In this document: piece by piece, positions 53,267 through 62,452 of the stretch
Layout of the letters: each line of letters begins with the position of its first letter
Position numbering within the stretch: the first letter of the stretch is position 1
Origin: Isosphaeraceae bacterium
GTDB taxonomy: Bacteria; Planctomycetota; Planctomycetia; Isosphaerales; Isosphaeraceae
Length of the DNA: 64,000 nucleotides
Assembly (NCBI GenBank): GCA_021324445.1
Contig: JAJPJC010000188.1
Location: forward strand, 1-64,000
Direction: 5' to 3'
The notes under the pieces: model-generated
Told to the model about the DNA's origin: nothing
Seen by the model: the letters and a program-made list of their open reading frames with translations, nothing else
Databases searched by the model: none
Program-made: the position numbers and the translations under genes

Positions 53267-54388
53267 ATGTCCCGGAAGTCGCGTCACCCTGCGATCCGCG
53301 GTTTCACGCTGATCGAGCTCCTGGTTGTCATCGCCATCATCGGTGTCCTGATCGCCCTGTTGCTGCCGGCGGTGCAGTCGGCACGGGAGGCAGCGCGGCG
53401 GGCCCAGTGCGTGAACAACCTCAAGCAGATTGCCCTGGCCACGCACAACTATGAGTCGGCCTATGGGTCGTTCCCCATGGGAGACTTCCCGACCCGGTTC
53501 GTCGATCCGCTTTGGGGCGGCACGTGCGCGGCCGCCTATCTCTACTCCGCGTTCACCTACATCCTGCCGTTCATGGAGCAGGGCACGGACTACGCCTCCT
53601 ACAACTTCAACGTCCCCTCCGACCTTGCGGGACAAGGCGTCACGGCCGGCTCCAATCCGAACTTCACGGCGGGCTATCAGCTCATCACCTCCTACCTTTG
53701 CCCATCGGATACGCCCTCGTCCCCCGACCAGCTCACGGTCAACTACACGGCGCGGAAGCAGGGGTCGTACGCCGAGAACCGGGGCCGGTGGGAGAACATC
53801 CTCTTTAACTGGGCCGTCAGCTCGTTCCCCGACCCCACTCAGATGTACTACTCGAACTGCAACTATGGCGGAGGCGACGGCATGTTCATGCCCTCGAGCG
53901 TCGTCAAGCTCGCGGATGTGACCGACGGGACGAGCAACACCTTCTTCTACGGCGAGCAGTCCCGGTTCCTGAACGAACCACCCGGGTCGCAGTTCGGCTG
54001 GGTCAACCTGCTGGCCGCCTGGATCGACACCTATGTGAACTGGCCGAGCAACATCTTCGGTCTCACCCCCCCGAACGGGGTCCGGCCCACGGCGGGCGCC
54101 TTCGTCATCCCCGTCCTGAACGCCCCGCTCGACATGACCGGCACCTACGCCAATGCCTGCTTCGCCAACTGTGTCCAACCCCCCGACTGGCTCAGGAACG
54201 CCAACGTGCCTGGTGGGCCCTGCCTGCAACTGGGCCAGTGGGGCTTCCACAGCCTCCACCCCGGCGGTGCCAACTTCGCCTTCGCCGACGGGTCGGTCAA
54301 GTTCATCAAGAGTTCGATCAATCCCATCACCTATCGGGCGCTGGGGACCCGGAACCTCAGCGAGGTGGTCAGCTCCGACCAGTATTGA
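53267..54388 (+). CDS. DUF1559 prepilin-type protein
   Basis: A 373-residue protein with the type IV pilin-like N-terminus [20 protein letters not shown] after a ten-residue basic leader, then [29 protein letters not shown]. The DUF1559 domain ends with [17 protein letters not shown] (H-x9-DG) and SSDQY. It is a close relative of the protein at 12579-13667. The ribosome binding site GGAGGTC is well placed. The next small lipoprotein gene follows in the same direction. Confidence 0.92.
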   Translation: MSRKSRHPAIRGFTLIELLVVIAIIGVLIALLLPAVQSAREAARRAQCVNNLKQIALATHNYESAYGSFPMGDFPTRFVDPLWGGTCAAAYLYSAFTYILPFMEQGTDYASYNFNVPSDLAGQGVTAGSNPNFTAGYQLITSYLCPSDTPSSPDQLTVNYTARKQGSYAENRGRWENILFNWAVSSFPDPTQMYYSNCNYGGGDGMFMPSSVVKLADVTDGTSNTFFYGEQSRFLNEPPGSQFGWVNLLAAWIDTYVNWPSNIFGLTPPNGVRPTAGAFVIPVLNAPLDMTGTYANACFANCVQPPDWLRNANVPGGPCLQLGQWGFHSLHPGGANFAFADGSVKFIKSSINPITYRALGTRNLSEVVSSDQY

Positions 54389-54558
54389 GCCGAACCGCGG
54401 CGGCTGGGCTGGCCGCCGCTGGCGACGCGACCCCCTGGGCCCGGCTCGCCGTCGCGGATCGGGCCCTGCCTGCGCATCAGAATGGTGGTCCGAGGACAGT
54501 CCTGCTGAACCGATGCCGGAGAGGTCGTTCGGATTTTTCCCTCGGGAGCTCGATCTCC

Positions 54559-54750
54559 ATGCGACGATGCCGGTCCCTCTCACTCGCCCTGGTCCTGGGT
54601 GCCCCGATGGCGTTTGGCTGCTCGACCTCGTCCCCGCCACCGGCGGCCGAGCCGGGCAAGCCCGCGGAGCGCCAGGTCATCAAGATCCAGGCTGTGGACA
54701 AGAAAACGGGGAAGACGAGGGCGGTGACTCGGAACGTGCCGCACTTGTGA
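54559..54750 (+). CDS. Small lipoprotein downstream of the DUF1559 gene
   Basis: A 63-residue exported protein. Arg-Arg then a hydrophobic core (LSLALVLGAPMAFGC) ends in an AFGC lipobox, followed by a short proline-rich segment and QVIKIQAVDKKTGKTRAVTRNVPHL. Length and composition match the small lipoproteins found after DUF1559 genes in Planctomycetes. Codon start at 54559 gives the shortest complete signal. The function is unknown; it may anchor to the outer leaflet near the DUF1559 protein. Confidence 0.65.
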   Translation: MRRCRSLSLALVLGAPMAFGCSTSSPPPAAEPGKPAERQVIKIQAVDKKTGKTRAVTRNVPHL

Positions 54751-54928
54751 CGCCGGAACCCGCTCACGGCTGGGGCCGGGGATGCCTCCGGTGGGCCTCC
54801 CGGTCTTTGCCAACTTTTCTCCTCGACAGAGCTGGCGCCGTCGATTAGGCTGGCTCAAGAGTTGCGTCGGATCCCAGAACAGCCGGGGATGACGCACCAT
54901 CCGATCGCCAGACGCGAGGAGGAATCTC

Positions 54929-56161
54929 ATGCGGGACGAGTGTGCGGACCGGACCGGCCGAATCGACCGCCGCGGCTTCCTGGGAACGGGCGCGGGCGCG
55001 CTGGCTGCCGCCGCGGTGCTGGGGGATGGGCCGGCCGCGGCCGCCCAGGCCCCGTCCCGGCCGACCGGGTCGGCCGCGCTGCCCAAGCGGACCCTGGGCC
55101 GCACGGGCGTCGAGGTGACCATCCTGAACATCGGCACCTGGTTGAGTCCCGGAGTCGAGCGGCTCGTCCGCCTGGCCTGGGCCAACGGCGTCCGTTACGT
55201 TGACACCGCCAAGAGCTACGGCTCCGAGCCCATGATCGGCCGCTGGCTCAAGACGGTGCCCGAGGCCCGCAACGAGCTGTTCCTCGTCACCAAGGACCAT
55301 CCCCGCTCGCCCCGGGGGCTCATCCAGCAACTGGATCAACGGCTGGAGGCACTCCAGGTCGATCACGTCGACCTGATCTTCATTCACGCCCTGGGCGACC
55401 ACAACTTCGCGACCGAGGTCAAGTGGCCCAAGAGCAGTGAGTTCAAGGACACCGCCGACAAGATCCGCAAGTCGGGCAAGGCCAAGTTCGTCGGCTTCTC
55501 GACCCATCATCCCCAACGGCATCAGATCCTCCAGGCCGCGGCCGAAGGCGGGTTCGTCGACGTCATCATGCTCATGAACAATCCCTGGTCCGCGCATGAG
55601 GACAAGATGAACCGGGCGCTCGACGCCTGCTACAAACGGGGCATCGGCCTGGTCTCGATGAAGCAAGTCGCCGGCAACACGAACCTGGAGGAGATTGGCC
55701 GGCAGCTCCCGGAGCTCCGGGAGAAGGGCTTGACCCCCTACCAGGCCCTGCTGCACGCCATCTGGACCGACGAGCGGTTCTCGTCGTGCTGCGTCTCGAT
55801 GCGGAACACGGACCAGGTTCGGGAGAACACCGAGGCCGCGCGGACCTTCAAGCCGATGACCCGGGCGGAAATCCATCGGCTGCGCGACGCGTGCATCGCC
55901 GCCGGCCCGACGCTTTGCGCCTCTTGCGACGGCCGGTGCAGCCAGGCCGCCGGCACCACGGCCGAACTGGGCCGCCTGACCCGGTTCCTCACCTATCACG
56001 ACCATCACGGCTACCGCGCCGAGGCGCGGCGGCTCTACGCCGAGCTCGACGACCCGGCACGGCACTGGCACGGCGCCGACCTCGAAGCGGCCCGGCAAGC
56101 CTGTCCCAACAAACTCGACTTCGCCAAGCTCCTGCCGCGCGTCGATGAGGTCCTCGGATAA
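54929..56161 (+). CDS. Exported aldo/keto reductase with C-terminal cysteine cluster
   Basis: A 410-residue protein with a Tat-like leader (IDRRGFLGTGAGALAAAAVL) and an aldo/keto reductase barrel. Expected catalytic residues are D92 and Y97 (DTAKSYG), K122 (LVTKDH) and H153 (FIHALGDH). After about residue 320 comes a cysteine block CASCDGRC (C330, C333, C337) and a further cysteine at C392 (ACPNK), arranged like a 4Fe-4S binding site. The tail (HWHGADLEAARQACPNKLDFAKLLPRVDEVL) resembles the ferredoxin-like C-terminal extension known in a few AKR relatives. It should reduce an aldehyde or ketone outside the cytoplasm; the substrate is unknown. The ribosome binding site is GAGGAGG. The gene stands alone. 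Confidence 0.85.
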   Translation: MRDECADRTGRIDRRGFLGTGAGALAAAAVLGDGPAAAAQAPSRPTGSAALPKRTLGRTGVEVTILNIGTWLSPGVERLVRLAWANGVRYVDTAKSYGSEPMIGRWLKTVPEARNELFLVTKDHPRSPRGLIQQLDQRLEALQVDHVDLIFIHALGDHNFATEVKWPKSSEFKDTADKIRKSGKAKFVGFSTHHPQRHQILQAAAEGGFVDVIMLMNNPWSAHEDKMNRALDACYKRGIGLVSMKQVAGNTNLEEIGRQLPELREKGLTPYQALLHAIWTDERFSSCCVSMRNTDQVRENTEAARTFKPMTRAEIHRLRDACIAAGPTLCASCDGRCSQAAGTTAELGRLTRFLTYHDHHGYRAEARRLYAELDDPARHWHGADLEAARQACPNKLDFAKLLPRVDEVLG

Positions 56162-56170
56162 TTGTCCTTT

Positions 56171-56304
56171 GGTCCGTGGTCCGTGGTCCGTGGTTCGCTG
56201 CCGCGGGCGGACTCGCCTGGTCCGGGAACGCCGAGGCACTCGAAGCCGGGCGACGACGGCGCAGCGGAGCGGCAGCTCCCACCACGGACCTCGGACCACG
56301 GACC
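56171..56304. repeat. Inverted GGTCCGTGG repeats
   Basis: Three overlapping GGTCCGTGG units lie at 56171-56193, and a similar set in reverse orientation (CCACGGACC) lies at 56282-56304. Together they could pair. They flank a GC-rich segment between the AKR and RRM genes. No coding role is evident; this resembles other intergenic palindromic repeats in the window. Confidence 0.75.
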
Positions 56305-56502
56305 GAGAAGAAGAGTCTTGAGTTAGCCACGACGAAGACAGATAGTGGATACTGGCCTGATCGGTCGCCGATCCCTTCGCCGCAGGACGGTGGGTTCCGG
56401 GCACCGGAGGCGCGGCCTTGGCAGCGTGGGACCCGTGAAGGCCGCTCACCGATTCGACCGAAGGGTCAATGGGACAATCGAGCGCGAGTGCGAGTGCGAG
56501 TC

Positions 56503-56919
56503 ATGGCGAAGAACATCTATGTGGGCAACCTGCCGTACGAAACGACCAGCGACGACCTGGTGCAGTTGTTCCAACCCTATGGGTCGGTGATCAGCGCCCA
56601 GGTGGTGATCGACCGGTTCAGCAATCGCAGCCGCGGGTTCGGCTTCGTCGAGATGGCCGATGACGCCGAGGCGCAGGCGGCCATCGACGCCCTGAACGGC
56701 CAGCCCTACGGCAGCCGCCCGCTGACGGTCAACGAGGCTCGACCGCGGACCGATGCGCCGCGGCGCAGCGGCGGCGGTGGCGGCGGTCGCGGCCGGAGTG
56801 GCGGCGGCGGTGGCGGCTACGGCGGCGGCGGTGGCGGCTACGGCGGCGGTGGCGGCTACGGCGGCGGCGGGGACTACGGGCGGGGTGACGACTACGGCCG
56901 GCAGAGAGGGCGCTATTGA
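56503..56919 (+). CDS. RRM RNA-binding protein with glycine-rich tail
   Basis: A 138-residue protein. One RNA-recognition motif (residues 1-80) with RNP2 IYVGNL and RNP1 RGFGFVEM. A C-terminal tail (about 88-138) made mostly of glycine with tyrosine and arginine repeats (GGYGGGGG, GDYGRGDDYG) follows. Such short single-RRM proteins with RGG/GGY tails occur in Planctomycetes and Cyanobacteria and are linked to RNA chaperone roles and cold response in the latter. The ribosome binding site is weak, but ATG at 56503 begins exactly at the RRM. The long poly-Gly stretch is a simple-sequence repeat and may be variable in length. Confidence 0.9.
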   Translation: MAKNIYVGNLPYETTSDDLVQLFQPYGSVISAQVVIDRFSNRSRGFGFVEMADDAEAQAAIDALNGQPYGSRPLTVNEARPRTDAPRRSGGGGGGRGRSGGGGGGYGGGGGGYGGGGGYGGGGDYGRGDDYGRQRGRY

Positions 56920-57062
56920 GACCGCGGCGATCCGGATCGACGGCCTGCAACCCGCCCCGCGCGGATCCGGCCGGCCCTGATCCCGGCTCCTCGATGGAAT
57001 CGCACCCCGATCCCCTGGCGAGGGAGTGGCTGCGCGCGAAGGATGCTCCCGGGGAAGAACCG

Positions 57063-58217
57063 ATGCGGAAATCCACGACGTGGCTCGGGCTGGTCGCTGT
57101 CTTGCTGGGGGTGCTCGGTTCGCCCCAGGTCGCCCCGGGAGCACCGGCGGCCGGCGATCCCAAGAGCCAGGGGAGTGTGGAGCGTATGAACTTCGGGAAA
57201 ACACGGGACGGCACCCCCATCGAGTTGTACGTCCTGACCAATGGGCGGATCACGGCCAAGGTCATGACCTACGGGGCGATTCTCACGGAGCTCCACGTGC
57301 CCGACCGCGCCGGCAAAACGGCCGACGTGGTTCTCGGCTTCGACAATCTGGACGCCTACCTGGCCGGCCATCCCCATTTCGGCGCCACGACGGGATGAGT
57401 CGCCAACCGGATCGCCAAGGCCCACTTCACACTCGACGGCAAGGAGTACTCGCTCGCCGCGAATAACGGCCGGAACACCCTGCACGGCTGGCGCAAGGGA
57501 TTCGACAAGGTGGTCTGGAAGGCTGCGGACGTCTCCGGACCCGCCGGGCCGGCCGTGAAGTTCACCTATCTGAGCCCCGACGGTGAGGAGGGCTTTCCGG
57601 GAAATCTCTCGGTGAGCGTGACCTACACGGTCACCCCTGATGATTCGCTCAAGATCGACTACACCGCGACCACGGACCAGGCGACGCCGGTCAACCTGAC
57701 CAACCACAGCTATTTCAACCTGGCCGGCCCCGCCGCGGGCACGATCCTGGGCCACGAGCTGACGCTGGCCGCCGACCAGTATACCCCCGCCGACGACGAG
57801 CTGATCCCGACCGGGGAGCTCAAGCCCGTCCGCGGCACGCCGCTGGACTTCACCACCGCGACGACCATCGGCGCCCGCATCGACCAGATCCCGGGGAACC
57901 TGGGCGGCTATGATCATAATTTCGTGATCCGACCCGACACCCGGTCGCCGGCCTTCGCCGCCCGGGTCCGCGAGCCCGGCAGCGGGCGCATGATGGAGAT
58001 GTTCACGACCGAGCCGGGCGTCCAGCTCTACACCGCCAACTCCCTCGACGGCACGCTCAAGGGCAAAGGCGGCGTCGCGTACCAGAAGCACCACGGCTTC
58101 TGCCTGGAGGCTCAGCACTTCCCCGACGCGGTCCACCATCCCAACTTTCCCTCAATCATCCTGCGGCCCGGGTCGACCTATACCCAGACGACGACCTACA
58201 AGTTCTCGGCTTCGTAA
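57063..58217 (+). pseudogene. galM: Aldose 1-epimerase with in-frame TGA
   Basis: The reading frame encodes a signal-like N-terminus (TTWLGLVAVLLGVLG) and a galactose-mutarotase body: VMTYGAILTELHVPDRAGKTADVVLGFDNLDAYLAGHPHFGATTG, then VANRIAKAHFTLDGKEYSLAANNGRNTLHGWRKGFDKVVW, LTNHSYFNLAG and [29 protein letters not shown] interrupts the frame at codon 112, where the family has arginine (GATTGR). A single C-to-T change from CGA explains it. The rest of the frame is intact to 58217, so the loss is recent, or the base is a sequencing error, or TGA is read through. The enzyme would interconvert alpha and beta sugars. It lies just upstream of a glucose-dehydrogenase-like gene. Confidence 0.85.
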
Positions 58218-58276
58218 GAGCGCTGGGACCGAACGCGAGCCGGTGCGGAACGCCCCGGAGGGGCGGCGGTCCTTGG

Positions 58277-58295
58277 CCAGGGGTGAAACCCCTGG
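58277..58295. repeat. Hairpin CCAGGGGT-GAA-ACCCCTGG
   Basis: Eight-base perfect arms with a three-base loop in the 106-base spacer between the epimerase and the dehydrogenase genes. No T-run follows, so it is probably not a terminator and may simply stabilise the message. Confidence 0.65.
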
Positions 58296-58323
58296 AGGAC
58301 TTGGATCAGATCAGGTGAGTCTC

Positions 58324-59439
58324 ATGAAAGCCGTTGCCGTCCTGCCGGGCAAACCCAACAGCGTTCACCTGCGCGAGGTCCCGGTCCCGAAGCTGACCGA
58401 TCAGCCCCACCCGCACGTCTGCCGGATTCCCGAGGGCCGGGCCGTGCTGGTGAAGGTGCTCCAGGTCGGCGTCGACGCCACCGACCGCGAGATCAACGAG
58501 GCCCTGTACGGCAATGCCCCGCCGGGCGGCGAGCATCTGATCATCGGTCACGAATGCTTCGGGCAAGTCCTCGAGGTGGGGGAGAAGGTGACCGAGGTCA
58601 AGCCCGGCGATTACGTCTCGTGCACGGTCCGCCGGCCGGGCGGGTCGCTGTTCGATCGGATCGGGCGCAACGACATCACCAGCGAGGAAGTCTACTACGA
58701 GCGGGGCATCAACCTCTGCCACGGCTTCCTGACCGAATTCTTCGTGGACGACGCCGAGTATCTCGTGACGGTGCCCAAGGGCCTGAAGCACCTCGGGGTC
58801 CTGGCCGAGCCGGCCAGCGTCTGCGCCAAGGCGATCGAGCAGGCGTTCCTGGCCCAGCAGCGGCTCCAGGTCTGGGAACCGAGGCGCGCGTTCGTCATGG
58901 GGTCCGGTCAGATCGGGCTGCTGGCCACCATGATGCTCAAGCTGCGCCGGATGGAGGTCCACACGCTGGCCACCACGCCGGGACCACACCGCAAGAGCGA
59001 GATCGTCGAGGCCTATGGCGCCACCTACGTGAGCACCCGGCAGATCTCCATCACCGAGCTGGCGCGGCGGGTCGGTAAGCCAGACCTGATCTTCGAGGCG
59101 ACCGGTCATCCCGAGGTGTGCTTCCGCTCCATGGAGGTGCTGGCGCACAACGGAGCCTTGATCTGGACCAGCATCACCGGCGGCCATCAGGAGGTGAGTC
59201 TCGACGCCGCCAAGATTAACCTGGAATGGGTCCTGGGCAACAAGCTGCTGGTCGCCAGCGTCAATGGCAACCGCCGGCACTTCGAGCTCGGCCTTCAAGC
59301 CCTCTCGCAGGGCGAGCTGACTTATCCCGGGGTCACCCAGCGCATCCTGACACACCCGGTCTCCGGTCTTGATCGCTACAAGGAGATGATGCGGCTGCTG
59401 GAGGAGAAAGAGGCCCTGAAGGTCTTGGTCAACGTCTGA
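58324..59439 (+). CDS. Glucose 1-dehydrogenase-like MDR enzyme
   Basis: A 371-residue medium-chain dehydrogenase/reductase of the archaeal-type glucose dehydrogenase group. The family start [37 protein letters not shown] (metal-binding H and E), CTVRRPGG, and a nucleotide-binding [15 protein letters not shown] are present. The position usually holding the catalytic Cys reads GVDATDREI (Asp), as in several members. It oxidises glucose or related sugars to the lactone with NAD(P). AGGTGAG is the ribosome binding site. Together with the upstream epimerase and downstream PfkB kinase it forms a sugar-oxidation operon. The exact substrate is inferred. Confidence 0.88.
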   Translation: MKAVAVLPGKPNSVHLREVPVPKLTDQPHPHVCRIPEGRAVLVKVLQVGVDATDREINEALYGNAPPGGEHLIIGHECFGQVLEVGEKVTEVKPGDYVSCTVRRPGGSLFDRIGRNDITSEEVYYERGINLCHGFLTEFFVDDAEYLVTVPKGLKHLGVLAEPASVCAKAIEQAFLAQQRLQVWEPRRAFVMGSGQIGLLATMMLKLRRMEVHTLATTPGPHRKSEIVEAYGATYVSTRQISITELARRVGKPDLIFEATGHPEVCFRSMEVLAHNGALIWTSITGGHQEVSLDAAKINLEWVLGNKLLVASVNGNRRHFELGLQALSQGELTYPGVTQRILTHPVSGLDRYKEMMRLLEEKEALKVLVNV

Positions 59440-59442
59440 AAG

Positions 59443-59518
59443 GAGGTCAGGCGTTAGCCGGACACGACCCGATCCAGCCAGGAGCCGACGCACGTCCCGT
59501 CAGGCTAAAGCCTGACCT
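59443..59518. repeat. Long inverted repeat (AGGTCAGGC family)
   Basis: GAGGTCAGGCGTTAGCC at 59443-59459 pairs with GGCTAAAGCCTGACCTAC-like sequence at 59503-59518 (15 of 16 over the core). The right arm alone is a perfect palindrome GTCAGGCT/AGCCTGAC at 59499-59516. The same core forms the palindrome at 36448-36473. It sits in the spacer between the dehydrogenase and the kinase. Confidence 0.75.
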
Positions 59519-59533
59519 ACTTCTGGAGTGAGC

Positions 59534-60616
59534 ATGACTGGCTTGGCGATTCGCAAGGATTCGTGCGACCTGGATTTCCTGGCGGTCGGCGCCCTGGTCC
59601 ATCGCCTCGATCCGGGGGTGATCCCGTTCCGGAAGGCGCCTTCGGTCGAGATCCATGTCTCGGGCGGGGAGTACAACGTTGCGGCGAACCTGTCCGATTG
59701 CTTCGGGCTGCGCACGGGCATCGCGACGGCGATGGTGAACTACCCGATCGGCGAGCTGATCCAGGCGCGCGTGCGGGAGACCGGGGTCACGCCCTTTTAC
59801 AAGTGGTTCGAGCATGACGGGGTGCGCGGGCCGAACATGGCGACGGTCTACAGCGACCGCGGTTCTGGGGCGCGGGCCCCGGTCGTCTTCTACAACCGTT
59901 CGAACGAGGCCGGGGCGCTGCTCAAGCCGGGCGACTTCGACTGGTCCGGGATCTTCGCCCGCGGGGTGCGCTGGTTCCACTCCGGGGGAATCTTCGCGTC
60001 CTTGTCGACGACGACCGCTCCGCTGATCATCGAGGGGATGCGGGCGGCCAAGGCCGCCGGGTCTCTCACGTCGTTCGACCTGAATTATCGGGCCAAGCTC
60101 TGGGCGTCGGCGGGGGGCGAGGCGCGCGGCCAGCAGGTGATCCGGGAGATCGCCGGAGACCTCGATGCGCTGATCGGCAACGAGGAAGACCTCCAGAAGG
60201 GACTGGGCATCGCCGGGCCCGAGGTCGCCGCCAAGTCGAAGCTCGATCCCGACACGTTCTTCGCCCTGATCGAGCGCGTGGTCGAGCAGCATCCGAACAT
60301 CAAGCTGGTCGCGACGACCTTGCGCGAGGTGCACTCGACCAACCGCCATGACTGGTCGGCGGTCTTGTGGCTCGACGGCCATCGCTACATGGCCCCCACG
60401 CTCCAGCTCGACGTCCTGGACCGGATCGGGGGCGGCGATGGTTTCGCCGCCGGCTTGATCTATGGCCTGATCACGGGACGATCGCCCGAGGAGTCGCTCC
60501 GCCTCGGCTGGGCCCATGGCGCGCTGTTGACCACCTTCCCCGGCGACGTCACCATGGCCAGGCTGCCGGAAGTCGAGGCCCTGGCCCAGGGCGGCTCGGC
60601 GCGAGTCCAGCGCTGA
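59534..60616 (+). CDS. PfkB-family sugar kinase (KDG kinase-like)
   Basis: A 360-residue ribokinase/PfkB-type kinase. The start region VSGGEYNVAANLSDCFGLRTGIATAM and the catalytic block LDRIGGGDGFAAGLIYGL (D302) are present. TSFDLNYRAKLWAS fits 2-keto-3-deoxygluconate kinases. It would phosphorylate KDG to KDPG in a semi-phosphorylative Entner-Doudoroff route, consistent with the glucose dehydrogenase upstream. No dehydratase or aldolase gene is in the window, so the pathway cannot be confirmed. ATG at 59534 follows TGGAGTGAGC; a GTG at 59528 is possible. Confidence 0.85.
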   Translation: MTGLAIRKDSCDLDFLAVGALVHRLDPGVIPFRKAPSVEIHVSGGEYNVAANLSDCFGLRTGIATAMVNYPIGELIQARVRETGVTPFYKWFEHDGVRGPNMATVYSDRGSGARAPVVFYNRSNEAGALLKPGDFDWSGIFARGVRWFHSGGIFASLSTTTAPLIIEGMRAAKAAGSLTSFDLNYRAKLWASAGGEARGQQVIREIAGDLDALIGNEEDLQKGLGIAGPEVAAKSKLDPDTFFALIERVVEQHPNIKLVATTLREVHSTNRHDWSAVLWLDGHRYMAPTLQLDVLDRIGGGDGFAAGLIYGLITGRSPEESLRLGWAHGALLTTFPGDVTMARLPEVEALAQGGSARVQR

Positions 60617-60618
60617 TG

Positions 60619-60837
60619 GATTCCAGATTCCAGGATTCCAAATTCCAAATATCAGATTCCAAATCCAAGTTTCAAATCCCAAATTCCAAATTGCAAAAGA
60701 AGGATTGCTTCAAGAATATGGGAATCCATCCCGGGCGGCCGGGCGATCCGTAGTTGCATTCGGTGAGGAATCTTGGACTTGCAACTGAAATGAAATCTAA
60801 CCATTGAGGAATCTGGAATTTTGAATCTGGAATTGAT
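60619..60837. repeat. AT-rich ATTCCAAATTCC repeat region
   Basis: From 60619 to about 60705 the sequence is a degenerate run of ATTCCA/TTCCAAAT units with low GC, unlike the flanking genes. A second part near 60800-60835 (GGAATCTGGAATTTTGAATCTGG) is similar in the opposite orientation, so the ends can pair. A GC-rich piece lies between. This resembles the short inverted-repeat elements seen elsewhere in the window. No coding sequence is seen. Confidence 0.75.
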
Positions 60838-61992
60838 ATGATGCTGACCGCCGAAGGATGCACAGCGCGCCGCCAGCGGCTCTGGGATGCCCTACCGCAG
60901 CCGTGTGACGTCCTGATCGTGGGCGACCCATCGCACCTGACCTACTTTGCCGGCTACGTGCCGTCGCCGTTCGTGTTCCGGACGGTCGAATCGGGCGCGC
61001 TGCTGGTGCTGGAGCCGGACCGGGCCATCCTCGTCGCCGACGACCTGCTCGGCCCCTTCCTGGAGCGGGCGCACGCCGAGGAGCGCGTCGCCCCGGCCTG
61101 GTACGACGGCAACCGATCGGCCCCGTACCGCCGGGGCCAGCTCGTCGCCTCGGCCCTGAGCCGGCTGGCGAGCCTGCCAGGGCGTCGCTTCGGCGTCGAG
61201 CTGTCGTGCGTGCCCTCGGGGCTGGTCGAGGGTCTTCGCGGGGCCCGGCCTGGCCTGGAGATCGTCGACATCGGCCCGCTCATCCGGCGGTTGCGGCGGT
61301 CGAAGGATCCGGACGAGGTCGAGACCTTGCGGCGCTCGATGCGCGCCGGCGAGGCGGCCCAGGCCGCGGCCCTGGCCGAGGTCCGGCCGGGAATGACCGA
61401 GCTCGACGCCTTCCTGATCGTCCAGCGAGCCGCCGCCGAGTTCCTCGGTGAGCCGGCGATCGTCTACGGCGATTTTGCTTCGGGGCCCCGGTGTGCGCTC
61501 GAGAAAGGCGGCCCGCCGACGTCGAGGACGATCGAGCCCGGCGACCTGCTTTTGCTCGACTTCTCCGTGGTCGTCGCTGGCTACCGGGGGGACTTCACCA
61601 ACTCGTTCGCCGTCGGCGGCGGGCCGACGGCCCACCAGCAGGAGCTCTTCGAAGCGTGCCTCGCCGCCCTCCGCGCCGGCGAGGCTCAACTCAAGCCCGG
61701 CACGGCGGCCCGCGACGTCGACGCCGCCGTCCGCGGTCATTTCGCCTCCCTGGGACTGGACCAGCACTTCACGTCCCATTCGGGCCACGGCCTGGGTCTC
61801 GGGCACCCCGAGCCGCCGTACTTCGTCCCCGAGAGCGCCGACACCCTCCTGGCCGGCGACGTGGTCGCACTCGAGCCCGGCCTCTACATCGAAGGTGTCG
61901 GCGGCATGCGGTTCGAGCGGAATTACCTGGTCACGGCGGACGGCTTCGAAACCCTCTCGCATCACGAGCTGCGGATCGTCCAGCGTCCCTGA
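60838..61992 (+). CDS. M24-family Xaa-Pro peptidase
   Basis: A 384-residue metallopeptidase of the M24 (aminopeptidase P / methionine aminopeptidase fold) family. A creatinase-like N-terminal domain (about 1-145) is followed by the pita-bread domain. Metal ligands are D241 (LLLLDFS), D252 (YRGDFTNSF), H317 (SGHGLGLGHPE), E346 (ALEPGLY) and E360 (RFERNYLVT), a complete set. It should cleave N-terminal residues before proline in the cytoplasm; no signal peptide is seen. Two ATG codons lie at 60838 and 60841. It is the intact counterpart of the pseudogene remnant at 26542-26985, though not closely similar. Confidence 0.9.
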   Translation: MMLTAEGCTARRQRLWDALPQPCDVLIVGDPSHLTYFAGYVPSPFVFRTVESGALLVLEPDRAILVADDLLGPFLERAHAEERVAPAWYDGNRSAPYRRGQLVASALSRLASLPGRRFGVELSCVPSGLVEGLRGARPGLEIVDIGPLIRRLRRSKDPDEVETLRRSMRAGEAAQAAALAEVRPGMTELDAFLIVQRAAAEFLGEPAIVYGDFASGPRCALEKGGPPTSRTIEPGDLLLLDFSVVVAGYRGDFTNSFAVGGGPTAHQQELFEACLAALRAGEAQLKPGTAARDVDAAVRGHFASLGLDQHFTSHSGHGLGLGHPEPPYFVPESADTLLAGDVVALEPGLYIEGVGGMRFERNYLVTADGFETLSHHELRIVQRP

Positions 61993-62057
61993 CACGCCCT
62001 CGCCCCGTTGTCGTCCGACTCGGCCGGGCGCTAGAATCGGTCGGAGGAGGTGCGGCC

Positions 62058-62340
62058 ATGCCGATCCAGCCCACCCAGGACGAACGCGACTGCCTGGAAC
62101 ACCTTGCCCGGCGCCCGCCCAAGCCCACGCGCCGACAGAAGGCGATCGCACTGCTCCGCCTGGCTGCGGGTGATTCGCCGGAAGAGGCCGCCCAGCACGC
62201 CGGGATCAAGAACGAAGATGTCGCGGCGCTGGCCTCCCAGTTCTCCGAAGCGGGATTGTTGGACCTGCAACGTGAACGACTTCAAACGGGTGCCTGGGCT
62301 GATCGTCTACAGGGTCGAGACCGGCTTGCGGGTCACCTGA
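62058..62340 (+). pseudogene. Small unknown protein with lost stop codon
   Basis: A strong ribosome binding site (GGAGGAGGTG) precedes ATG at 62058. The first ~75 codons (MPIQPTQDERDCLEHLARRPPKPTRRQKAIALLRLAAGDSPEEAAQHAGI) give a basic helical protein of the type annotated as hypothetical in Planctomycetes. After about 62290 the frame continues with low-complexity residues, never ending before 63347, deep inside the next gene. A frameshift or stop loss is likely, so only the first part is trusted. The end given is that of an alternative frame, which stops at 62340. Confidence 0.5.
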
Positions 62341-62452
62341 TCTTCCCGCACAACCGTTCTCAGAATTGCATCACGGGAACGTTCTCGTTATCAGGAGTCC
62401 CTCTTCACCTTTTCCGAAATCGCCACGGTCGCTCGAACCCAACGAGGCTGCC

